Under the pieces are notes generated by a model. The model saw nothing but the letters and a program-made list of their open reading frames with translations. It did no database searches and was not told the origin of the DNA. A stretch of 64,000 nt of DNA, taken from positions 124,001 through 188,000 of the forward strand of contig JANQGX010000028.1 of the NCBI GenBank assembly GCA_028282885.1, in the 5' to 3' direction. Of this stretch, positions 18,564-25,938 are shown piece by piece. Position 1 is the stretch's first letter, and every line of letters starts with the position of its first letter. A program made the translations under genes and the position numbers. The DNA is from SAR324 cluster bacterium (GTDB lineage Bacteria > SAR324 > XYD2-FULL-50-16).

Positions 18564-18720
18564 AACCATCCAACAACAGCAGTTCGGGGTTTGCAGCCAG
18601 TGCAACGGCAAGACAGAGTAGTCTCTGTTGACCATGAGCAAAGGAGGTGGCAATTTCTTCGGACTGGCCTGACAAACTGACCAGTTCCAGCTTTTCCATG
18701 GTTTTTGTCTGCAGATGGCT
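18562..18720 (-). pseudogene. Remnant of a LivG/LivF-like ABC transporter ATPase
   Basis: From about 18720 down to the TGA at 18562-18564 the minus strand encodes MEKLELVSLSGQSEEI, then FAHGQQRLLCLAVALAANP and ELLLLDG. This is the segment around the ABC signature (here HGQQR in place of LSGGQ, as in branched-chain amino acid LivG proteins) through Walker B, where LLLLDEP is expected; the frame breaks exactly after LLLLD. Walker A and the C-terminal part are missing. The break abuts the amidohydrolase tail, so a single deletion may have fused two genes. Confidence 0.65.
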
Positions 18721-18742
18721 GTTCTGCTGGGAGAAATCTATT

Positions 18743-19897
18743 CTAAGGTTTCAGCAATGAACCGGCCAGCCTCTTTATTCCGGTTTCCAATTGATTTTCG
18801 CCATAATAGGCAAAACAGAGGCGAGCATAATTGGTCGTGTTCCGGTTGCAGGAGAACAGGAAACCTGGTTTAAAACCAGTTTTATCCTGACGGGCTTTTG
18901 TCAGTATTGCTTTGGTATCGATATCGGAGGGAAATTTGAGCCAGACAAAAAAGCCGCCTTCAGGTTCCTTAAACGTAATGGTCGAGGGCAGGTTTTTGCT
19001 CATGGTCTGACAGATAACCCGACATCTCCTGCCGTAGATGCCCTTCAATTTATCAAGATAGGGATCGAGCAGGTCCAGTTCCAAAATGGACCGGACAAAT
19101 CCGGATGTAAACGGATTTAAGCCTCCTCCGCTGTGTACCACTCCGGCATCAACCAGTTTCGACATCAGGTATTGACCGGTTTGTATCCATCCCAGCCTCA
19201 AACCCGGAGCCAGGATCTTGGAAAAGGTGCCGAGGGATAAAACCGTATCCGAGTCCAGATAATCAGCCATGGGGGGTGGCGGTGGTGTTCCGAAATGGAG
19301 GAGCTGATATACTTCATCAGCGACGACCAGAAAGTTGTACGCCTGGCTAAGGGCAATTATCTGCTCTCTGCGTTTTTGAGAAAGTGTGATGCCGGTCGGG
19401 TTGTGGAATGAAGGAATCGTATAGAGAAAGTTCGGTTTGAACCGGGCCGCTTTTTCCTCCAGTTCTTCGATGATGATCCCGTTGTCGTCCATGGGAATGC
19501 TCACTACGTTCAGGTGATGATCAGCAAAAATCTTCAAAGCGAGATTATATGTCGGCTCTTCAACAAAAATCGTATCACCCGAGTGGCAAAACAGGGTGCA
19601 TATCAGGCTGAGTCCCTGGGAGTTCCCGTTGGTGATGAATAATCGGTCAAGGGAAACAGGCTGTCGGTAATGACGGCTCAGAAATTGCGACAACTCCTGG
19701 CGAAAATGGTCACAGCCTTCTTCATGGCCGTACGGGAGCATTGATGTTGAGTAGTTGTTATTGATGCAATGGGTTGCAGCTTGTTTTATATCGTCATGGG
19801 GCAAAAGATCCGGATCCGGCTGTCCGATACCAAGTTCGATTGTGTCGCTTGAGAGTTTAACCTGGGTGGATTGGAGGGTATCTGCTGTTTTTTTCAT
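18743..19897 (-). CDS. PLP-dependent aminotransferase, class I/II (MocR/2-aminoadipate type)
   Basis: A 384-residue fold-type I aminotransferase without a DNA-binding domain. Motifs: NGNSQGLSLICTLFCHSGDTIFVEEPTY near 89-116, FHNPTGITLS near 165, ADEVYQLLHFG near 194-204 and the PLP lysine in SLGTFSKILAPGLRLGW near 224-240. The sequence style resembles the aminotransferase part of MocR regulators and LysN-like 2-aminoadipate aminotransferases. Substrate unknown. It stands alone on the minus strand, with gene remnants downstream and a long empty region upstream. Confidence 0.88.
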   Translation of the reverse strand: MKKTADTLQSTQVKLSSDTIELGIGQPDPDLLPHDDIKQAATHCINNNYSTSMLPYGHEEGCDHFRQELSQFLSRHYRQPVSLDRLFITNGNSQGLSLICTLFCHSGDTIFVEEPTYNLALKIFADHHLNVVSIPMDDNGIIIEELEEKAARFKPNFLYTIPSFHNPTGITLSQKRREQIIALSQAYNFLVVADEVYQLLHFGTPPPPPMADYLDSDTVLSLGTFSKILAPGLRLGWIQTGQYLMSKLVDAGVVHSGGGLNPFTSGFVRSILELDLLDPYLDKLKGIYGRRCRVICQTMSKNLPSTITFKEPEGGFFVWLKFPSDIDTKAILTKARQDKTGFKPGFLFSCNRNTTNYARLCFAYYGENQLETGIKRLAGSLLKP

Positions 19898-20460
19898 TAT
19901 TCAATCCAATTTGTTTTTGTTCATCGTCCATGGGCTCTATTGACTGTTTCTTATATCTCCATGATTTTTTCTCGGAGTATTTAGCTGTTAATTTGCCTTA
20001 AGTCAAATGCTCTCTCCTCTTTTTGGGTTTTTGGAGATCTTGTCAGGTCTTTTAAATAGTATGATGGTTTTTTTGGTACACTCCCGTCAAGTTCAGTAAA
20101 ACCCTGAACTAAGGAGCGACAACGGTTTCTCTTTATACGATGAATTATCTGAAACGAGTCGTAATAAAGGAGTGTTTTGCGGATAATCGGCTACATTTCG
20201 AAAAGGAGTGGCTCTAAACCGGAGACTGCCGATGGAAACGGTATACCTTTGGCATAAGCCAAGAATCCAACGAGAAAAAAAGGAGCAATTTGAACATACT
20301 TTCCCTAAGCTTATTCATTTTCTCTACCCGGTGATACCAAATGGCTCGCGCGGTCCGGAACAAGAAAATGAACCCAGGATCGATTAGACGTTTTCTGATT
20401 GCCGTAACGAGCGATTCGGGCTTTATGCAAATTAAAGAGTTTTAATCGGGAGTGAAAACC
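19898..20460. other. Long intergenic region with small inverted repeats
   Basis: No credible gene. Two features stand out: a 7-bp inverted repeat AGTTCAG/CTGAACT at 20090-20096 and 20104-20110, and an 8-bp inverted pair CACTCCCG (20079-20086) / CGGGAGTG (20447-20454) bracketing 376 bp. The bracketed segment could be a decayed small mobile element, but 8 bp can arise by chance. Confidence 0.35.
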
Positions 20461-21720
20461 TTACCCTTGCGGGTGAATCGCGGGCCTGGCAAAACAGGCA
20501 CAAATAGCCGCCACCAGTCCCACAATAGAAAAAATGACGAAAGCAACCTGGTAACTCCTGGTATAATCATAAATAAACCCCGACAACATGGGGCCGAAGG
20601 ACGAACCCATTCCCACGAAAAGACCGGAGATCCCCATGACGGTTCCGAAGGAGGCCAATCCGAAGCAGTCCCCTATAAGCAGGGATTGCAGCATTAAAAT
20701 CGAACCCATGGTCAGTCCGAAGATAAATGTTCCCGCGTACAGTACCGGCAGCGACTGATTGAATGCCATAGCCGACACTACCGCCGCTTGAAGAAGTATA
20801 CAGATCATTACCGTATATCTTTTGTCATACCTGTCCACGAACAGTCCCAGGAATGATCTCCCCAGCATACTGGCACCTGTTGTTATGCTGACAACAAATC
20901 CAGCTTTTACCGGATCCATATACTGACTGAGAAAAGGGATCTGATGGATGAGAAAGGAGATTTGAGCCCCCTGTGCCAAGAGGAAGGTCATCACAATGGA
21001 CCAGAAAGTCAGCGTCTTCATCGCCCCGGCCCGGGTCCAGCTTACGGAATGCGATGTCTCTGTAAACTTAACCTGATCCCCCGATTCTGCATCAGTCCGA
21101 GGCGCATCTCCGTCAGGCAGTTGATCCAGGTCCGCAGGTCTTTGCACCACAAAGACCAGGGAAATGGGAATGAATATGATCAATAAAAGGGACCCCATCA
21201 GCATCAGGGTCGTCTTAATACCCCAATTGGCGATTGAGATCGTCATCAGGGGGACCAGAACCATACCACCAAGACTGAGCCCGTTCATGGTAAGACTCAA
21301 TGCAAATCCACGTCTCCTGATGAACCAGTTGGTGATTAAAGCGTTGGTTGGAAGCAAGGCTGTGCAGCAAAATCCGATGGCTAGGATGGTATAGACGAGA
21401 TAAAGCTGCCAGATTTGATTGATGATGCTTAAGAGAAAGAGCCCGGAGCTGAAAATGATCGCTCCAATGATCAACACCGGCTTGGAGCCAATCTGGTCTA
21501 TCTTCCTCCCGACATAGACACCGGCAACACCGTAGACAAAAAAGAACAGGGTGACAGCGGAAGAGACTATACCCCTTGACCATCCGTATAGATCCTGCAA
21601 AGGGACAAGAATTACGGAATGGCTGTAAAATCCCATTCCTGACGCAATAAACATCAGGATTGTGCTGACAATCATAATCCGCCAGCCAAAAAAAGGTCTC
21701 TTCCCGGTTGATTCAATCAT
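20461..21720 (-). CDS. Major facilitator superfamily transporter (monocarboxylate-like)
   Basis: A 419-residue carrier with 12 membrane segments. The loop 2-3 signature is seen as GRKIDQIGSKPVL near 78-90 and its counterpart after segment 8 as GRSFLGLFVDRYDKR near 268-282. The opening FGWRIMIVSTILMFIASGMGFYS resembles the monocarboxylate/oxalate-formate MFS branch. It begins 48 bp after the second AOR gene on the same strand, so the two are probably co-transcribed, with the carrier importing or exporting an acid or aldehyde related to the AOR reaction. Substrate unproven. Confidence 0.88.
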   Translation of the reverse strand: MIESTGKRPFFGWRIMIVSTILMFIASGMGFYSHSVILVPLQDLYGWSRGIVSSAVTLFFFVYGVAGVYVGRKIDQIGSKPVLIIGAIIFSSGLFLLSIINQIWQLYLVYTILAIGFCCTALLPTNALITNWFIRRRGFALSLTMNGLSLGGMVLVPLMTISIANWGIKTTLMLMGSLLLIIFIPISLVFVVQRPADLDQLPDGDAPRTDAESGDQVKFTETSHSVSWTRAGAMKTLTFWSIVMTFLLAQGAQISFLIHQIPFLSQYMDPVKAGFVVSITTGASMLGRSFLGLFVDRYDKRYTVMICILLQAAVVSAMAFNQSLPVLYAGTFIFGLTMGSILMLQSLLIGDCFGLASFGTVMGISGLFVGMGSSFGPMLSGFIYDYTRSYQVAFVIFSIVGLVAAICACFARPAIHPQG

Positions 21721-21768
21721 GCGTCATCGACGGGTATGTTTTGCAAATCCCATGATACCGATTCGGTA

Positions 21769-23502
21769 TCACTCTTTAAACAGATCGTCCAGAGTCTGGT
21801 CGCTGATTTGAAAGGTTACATTGTGCGGACTCAACGGGATTTTGCTGAAGAATTCAGGCAGACGGTCGTCGAGATGATTAAAACCAGCGGCTTTATTGAA
21901 TTCTCGTTCCTCCCGTAAAGTGTTTCTGCCCATTTGCATGAAATCCTCCCTGGTCAGTTTCCAACCATAAAGCGAGTTGATCAGATCCAGCATCTGCTTG
22001 AAGGTATCCTCCTGGCTGAATATGGGACTGTTGGTGAACAGGCATAAACCGGTTGCGTCCAGGGCGGTTATCCTGGTTTGCATCTCCTTGGATAAGGCAA
22101 CCAGTTCATCCAATGTTTTCTGCTCGATTTTTCCTCCCGGACCTACAGCAGACCCAAAGGCGAATCCAGCGGTATGATCTGCTCCCATTGGGCTGGTCGC
22201 ATAGGTTACACCGACACCCTGCATAACCCTGGGATCATATGCGGGCAGGGCCTGTCCCTTGACCACAGGAGCATTTTCAACACCCAGTATTTTTGCAGCA
22301 ATGGCAGTGCCAGCGCCCAGAATTCGCCCCATCGGTGTTCCTTTGCCGACTTCTTCCACCAACTCGATAGCCCGATCTGCATCGCCAAAATCAGCTAAAC
22401 CGGCAGCCATTGCTACTGCAACAGCATTTCCCATTTCAATGGTATCGATCCCATAATCGTCGTCCAGCATGTCGAGTTGTGCAATGGCATCCAGGTTGTC
22501 AATGCCGCAGTTTGCACCATGAGCCCAGAGGGTTTCATATTCCGGTTGCTTGGTTATATATTCACCGCTTTCATCATTAAAGACACCGGAGCATCTGACG
22601 ATGCAGCCCACATGACATCCATGTGTTGGGGTGCCGCCCCGTTTTAGCTCCAGTTCCGAAAGGGAAAAAGCATCAATCCTGTCCGCTCCCTCAAAACGGC
22701 CTTCACTAAAATAACGGGTTGGAAAAGCTCCGGCTTCATTCACAATTTCAACCATTACCGAAGTTCCGTATCTCGGGAAATTGGTTCCGGTGACCGGATG
22801 CTCTTTCAGACTTGTGGCAAAAGCCTGGGCGGCATTGGCAAACCTGTCTTTGTCTTGAGCGACAATACTCCTGGTACCGGTTCCGTCAAGTATAATGATC
22901 TTGACACCCTTCGATCCCATGACTGCCCCTCCACCACCACGACCGGCATGTCTGGTGGGATCCAGTTCAATATCGGTGCAGGCGATGCTGGCAACCGACA
23001 TTTTCATTTCACCCACCGGGCCGATAGAGACGCAGGCCATATTTCGGTGAAGATTCTCAACGGCCTTTCCTACCAGTTCATAATTGCCAAGCATTTTCAG
23101 ATTATTATCCACTTCTATCCGCAGGCCGGATTTGCTGATTGTGATTTTATAGGTCGAGTCATCCCCGGGCTTACCCTCCAAAATAATCGCTGCATATCCG
23201 AGTCGGGCCAGAATCCGGGATACCGACCCACCGGCATTTGATTCCTTGATTCCGCCTGTGAGCGGGCTTTTGAACCCAAAAGAGATGCGACCGGACATGT
23301 CGGCGGCACTTCCGCTGAGCAGCCCGGGCGCCATAACCAGCTTATTCTCCTTTCCAAGGGGATGGCAGCGCGGAGGAACTTCCCTGGCGATAATCGCAGA
23401 TGTCAGCGCCCTGCCTGCAAGACCTTTATAATCTCCCATGGGCTCTTCGATATATGCAGGGCCTCCTTTTGCGCCCATGTCAATTCTGAGTATTTTGTCC
23501 AT
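21769..23502 (-). CDS. Aldehyde:ferredoxin oxidoreductase family protein (AOR 2)
   Basis: A 577-residue AOR-family tungsto/molybdoenzyme, a clear paralogue of the gene at 145-1854 but well diverged. Cluster ligands are C296, C300 and C304 (GCHVGCIVRCS) and C487 in DATGLC (D482). Pterin-binding stretches PLTGGIKESNAGG (80-92) and GRGGGGAVMGSKG (188-200) are intact. A GAGAG sequence precedes the ATG. It is followed by an MFS carrier in the same direction and has no dedicated ferredoxin gene nearby. The aldehyde oxidised (or acid reduced) cannot be deduced. Confidence 0.93.
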   Translation of the reverse strand: MDKILRIDMGAKGGPAYIEEPMGDYKGLAGRALTSAIIAREVPPRCHPLGKENKLVMAPGLLSGSAADMSGRISFGFKSPLTGGIKESNAGGSVSRILARLGYAAIILEGKPGDDSTYKITISKSGLRIEVDNNLKMLGNYELVGKAVENLHRNMACVSIGPVGEMKMSVASIACTDIELDPTRHAGRGGGGAVMGSKGVKIIILDGTGTRSIVAQDKDRFANAAQAFATSLKEHPVTGTNFPRYGTSVMVEIVNEAGAFPTRYFSEGRFEGADRIDAFSLSELELKRGGTPTHGCHVGCIVRCSGVFNDESGEYITKQPEYETLWAHGANCGIDNLDAIAQLDMLDDDYGIDTIEMGNAVAVAMAAGLADFGDADRAIELVEEVGKGTPMGRILGAGTAIAAKILGVENAPVVKGQALPAYDPRVMQGVGVTYATSPMGADHTAGFAFGSAVGPGGKIEQKTLDELVALSKEMQTRITALDATGLCLFTNSPIFSQEDTFKQMLDLINSLYGWKLTREDFMQMGRNTLREEREFNKAAGFNHLDDRLPEFFSKIPLSPHNVTFQISDQTLDDLFKE

Positions 23503-23665
23503 GATCTCTCTGTTGTTTTTTCCTGCCGTGGTTGTAATTATTAGTGAGATTACAGCTTATTGAAAAAAAGGACAATGTTAATCACCTGCACAAAGCCACT
23601 GCCTTCAAGCAATGAGTTTCCTCGAAAGCAAACCGGGCGGCACATGAAAGCACTCTCAGGGAAGC

Positions 23666-23845
23666 GATTCATGGCTGATGATTGTCTCTTGTATCCGGGT
23701 TGGCTCAACCTTTGGGCGGATCATTTTCGGCCCGGTCTCTGACAGGATTGACAGGAAAAAAGCGACGTGTTTCGGGCTTTTTCGGTTTGCAGCAGGATGT
23801 TTTGCATCTCTGTCTGCAGCCGGATTAGATGATGAACTGATATAG
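23666..23845 (+). pseudogene. Remnant of an MFS transporter
   Basis: An in-frame stretch of 59 codons ending at TAG 23843-23845 encodes WLMIVSCIRVGSTFGRIIFG then PVSDRIDRKKATCFGLF, the typical MFS loop motif (GRxxxGxxxDRxxRKK) flanked by two membrane helices. No start codon or remaining helices are present. It lies upstream of AOR 2 on the opposite strand and directly upstream of the MNT gene promoter. It is not a copy of the intact carrier at 20461-21720, whose equivalent loop differs. Confidence 0.6.
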
Positions 23846-23849
23846 CGGC

Positions 23850-23878
23850 TTGACGTCTTCTTATATATTTCTTATTAT
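23850..23878 (+). promoter_or_regulatory. Sigma-70 promoter of the MNT-HEPN pair
   Basis: TTGACG at 23850-23855 and TATTAT at 23873-23878 with a 17-bp spacer, in a very AT-rich stretch 32 bp upstream of the nucleotidyltransferase start. Close to consensus; it begins right after the MFS remnant ends. Confidence 0.7.
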
Positions 23879-23909
23879 CTAACTATATAAAATTATTAAG
23901 CAATCGATA

Positions 23910-24227
23910 TTGAGGCAACCAAACAAAATCTCCCATGTCGATAAACCTGGAAAAAAACATCGGGAAGAGATCAAAGCGATTATTCATTCCTATCTTCCTC
24001 ATTGTCATGTTCGTGTGTTTGGTTCCCGAGTAACCGGGAAAGCGGGTAGGTTCTCGGATGTGGATCTGGTTATTGAAGGTAATGAGGAGCTCGATCCAGG
24101 TTTAATCGCTCGGATAAAAGATGCATTTCGAGAGTCAAATCTGCCCTTTAAGGTCGATGTGCTTGATTGGCTGGCCATTTCAGACCGTTTTCGGGATCAA
24201 ATAAAGCAAGAGTGTGTCGCGCTTTAA
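23910..24227 (+). CDS. Minimal nucleotidyltransferase (MNT), antitoxin-type partner
   Basis: A 105-residue polymerase-beta-fold nucleotidyltransferase. The signature GSRVTGKAGRFSDVDLVI (about 37-54) has the GSR...SDxDL metal-binding aspartates, and a third acidic residue lies in VDVLDW near 87. No ATG occurs in frame near the start; TTG at 23910 is used. It is followed 12 bp later by a HEPN partner. In characterised MntA-HepT systems the MNT protein neutralises the HEPN ribonuclease by adding AMP to it; the same role is inferred here. It could equally be a domestic nucleotidyltransferase of unknown target. Confidence 0.85.
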   Translation: MRQPNKISHVDKPGKKHREEIKAIIHSYLPHCHVRVFGSRVTGKAGRFSDVDLVIEGNEELDPGLIARIKDAFRESNLPFKVDVLDWLAISDRFRDQIKQECVAL

Positions 24228-24239
24228 GGAGGTTAAGAA

Positions 24240-24644
24240 ATGATAGATCTGACATCTATCATAAATGCTCTGAGTAGTCTGGACAAGGCAATCAAAAGAT
24301 CGCTGAAGTCCCCGGAAGATGAAGAGGTTCGTGACGCTGTCATTCAACGATTTAAATACAGCTATGAACTGAGCTGGAAAATGCTGAAGCGAAAACTGAA
24401 ATTGGATGCCGCAATCCCGGAGGAAATTGACAGGATGTCGTTCAAGGAACTGATCAGGGAGGGAGCTGCGCGCGGATTCATTGAAAATCCGGAAAAATGG
24501 TTCGAGTTTCGTGAGCAAAGAAACATAACCTCACACATTTACGACGAGAAAAAGGCGCAATCCGTGTATAAAACAGCCCTGGAACTCCTGCCTGAAGCCC
24601 GGTTGCTGTTAGGGCAGTTGGATGCGGCGTGGGGAAAGGAATGA
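24240..24644 (+). CDS. HEPN family protein (nucleotidyltransferase substrate-binding type, HepT/HI0074-like)
   Basis: A 134-residue all-alpha HEPN protein of the HI0074 family. Helical region FKYSYELSWKMLKRKL (38-53) is typical, and the RNase-type motif RNxxxxH-like is seen as QRNITSHIYDE near 93-103, with R94 and H99 giving RX4H. AAGGAGG lies before the ATG. With the upstream MNT gene it forms a standard two-gene toxin-antitoxin arrangement. A hairpin at 24669-24684 follows. Whether the HEPN protein is an active RNase has to be inferred from the conserved R and H. Confidence 0.87.
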   Translation: MIDLTSIINALSSLDKAIKRSLKSPEDEEVRDAVIQRFKYSYELSWKMLKRKLKLDAAIPEEIDRMSFKELIREGAARGFIENPEKWFEFREQRNITSHIYDEKKAQSVYKTALELLPEARLLLGQLDAAWGKE

Positions 24645-24668
24645 ACCCGGTTTGTGATAAGAATGGTG

Positions 24669-24687
24669 ATCGGATGAATCCGATTTT
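24669..24687 (+). terminator. Possible terminator after the HEPN gene
   Basis: Perfect 7-bp arms ATCGGAT (24669-24675) and ATCCGAT (24678-24684) followed by TTT, 25 bp after the stop. The loop is only 2 nt if all pairs form, so the real loop would be larger and the stem weaker. Confidence 0.35.
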
Positions 24688-24889
24688 CAATTAATAAACT
24701 TCGGAGTGGGTATTTTAGCTCTTGAAACAGAAGCTTAGGAAGAGAAGATAAGAATGACGAATTTGAATTGGGTTTATCGATCAATTCATCTTGTCATTGG
24801 TAGATTTTTGAGGCAGGTTGATTGATTAGGAGGAGGAAATCAACGAAATCCATCAAACGGTTTAAACCAAAATCGATTATACCTGCCTG

Positions 24890-25426
24890 ATGAAACGACA
24901 TACCAAGGAAACCTGGCTGAAAGAAGGACTAAAAGTCCTGGCCGAGCTGGGTAACGCCGGATTGACCATTGAAGAGATGACAACCCGCCTGAAAGTGACT
25001 AAGGGTTCCTTCTACCATCATTTCAAAAATCGCGAAGCATTTTCCAGGGAATTGTTGACCTACTGGGAAGACCAGATGACCAAGGACATCATCCAGATCA
25101 GTAAAAAAGGTAATTCCTTTGAAGAGCGAAACCGACTCCTGTTCGAAACCTCCAGTAAAACCCGTAATTATAAGCTTGAAGTCGCTATCCGTGCCTGGGC
25201 CTTGAGAGACAATATGGTCCGGAAGTTCCAGGAACGTGTTGACAAACAGAGGATCACCTATCTCAAGGAGATCTACCAGATGGCAGCAGGCGACAAAAAC
25301 TCGGCCAGGGATCTCGCCCTGATTCGATATGCATTTACAGTGGGTGCCCAACAGGTTATCCCCAGCATTAAAGGCAAGGAACTGTCCCGTCTCTTTTATC
25401 TACTTCACGATCATTTCGATCTGTAG
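24890..25426 (+). CDS. TetR family transcriptional regulator
   Basis: A 178-residue TetR-type repressor. The N-terminal helix-turn-helix reads LAELGNAGLTIEEMTTRLKVTKGSFYHHFKNREAF (about 17-51), with the diagnostic GSFYHHFKNR recognition helix. The rest is the variable ligand domain. It stands alone between the MNT-HEPN pair and tryptophanase; no clear target or palindromic operator is seen before its own start. A weak palindrome CATACC/GGTATG (25699-25714) lies further downstream. Confidence 0.9.
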   Translation: MKRHTKETWLKEGLKVLAELGNAGLTIEEMTTRLKVTKGSFYHHFKNREAFSRELLTYWEDQMTKDIIQISKKGNSFEERNRLLFETSSKTRNYKLEVAIRAWALRDNMVRKFQERVDKQRITYLKEIYQMAAGDKNSARDLALIRYAFTVGAQQVIPSIKGKELSRLFYLLHDHFDL

Positions 25427-25701
25427 ATGAGTCGGCACAGGTTGATCCTGCTTGTTTGGAGCCCAACTGATCCATCAACAAAGGCCACCTGTTTAGACAA
25501 CCGGTGAAATACAGCAAGTGAATCATCGGGATCGTCGCGGGATTCCATTCCGGTGGAATCAATCCGATGCTCTCGGCCTCGTTTCTCATATTCAATTACC
25601 TGCTGAAATGGTATCCACATTGCGTTTGGGATACCCTTCATCTCTGATATAACCGATTGACAAATCAGCTTGACAAAGTAGGATTTAGTCACTATTTTCA
25701 T
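25411..25701 (-). CDS. Uncertain small ORF
   Basis: A 96-codon frame on the minus strand, overlapping the TetR 3' end by 16 bp and otherwise filling an empty stretch. The product (FQQVIEYEKRGREHRIDSTG... SLAVFHRLSKQVAF) resembles no family I recognise and there is no clear ribosome site. It begins at a palindrome CATACC-ATAA-GGTATG (25699-25714). It may be a real hypothetical gene, a remnant or chance. Confidence 0.2.
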   Translation of the reverse strand: MKIVTKSYFVKLICQSVISEMKGIPNAMWIPFQQVIEYEKRGREHRIDSTGMESRDDPDDSLAVFHRLSKQVAFVDGSVGLQTSRINLCRLIYRSK

Positions 25702-25845
25702 ACCATAAGGTATGGTCTAATAAATGAGAGATAAACAGGGTTTTTCCGCCTTTTCTTGATAATGGAATTGAACCGATTAAAATCTTAATACTTAATCAGT
25801 TTTAAATATCGTGTTATCTTGGATTAATTCAGGGGGTGTGCCGAA

Positions 25846-25938
25846 TTGGAGCGTAAGGTTAACGCCCTTCATTTCAACCATATCGGGTATGAGGCGAAAG
25901 CAGTTCACATCGCAGTCAACGAGGGGGCAAAAAAATGA
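25846..25938 (+). CDS. Candidate 30-codon leader ORF overlapping tnaA
   Basis: A TTG at 25846 preceded by AGGGGG opens a 30-codon frame (starting LERKVNALHFNHIGYEAK, ending NEGAKK) whose TGA at 25936-25938 overlaps the tnaA ATG as ATGA. Position suggests translational coupling or a leader peptide. Unlike the known TnaC leader it contains no tryptophan or proline, so TnaC-style tryptophan sensing is not supported. It might also be the tail of a lost gene, since the frame is open a few codons further upstream. Confidence 0.3.
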   Translation: MERKVNALHFNHIGYEAKAVHIAVNEGAKK

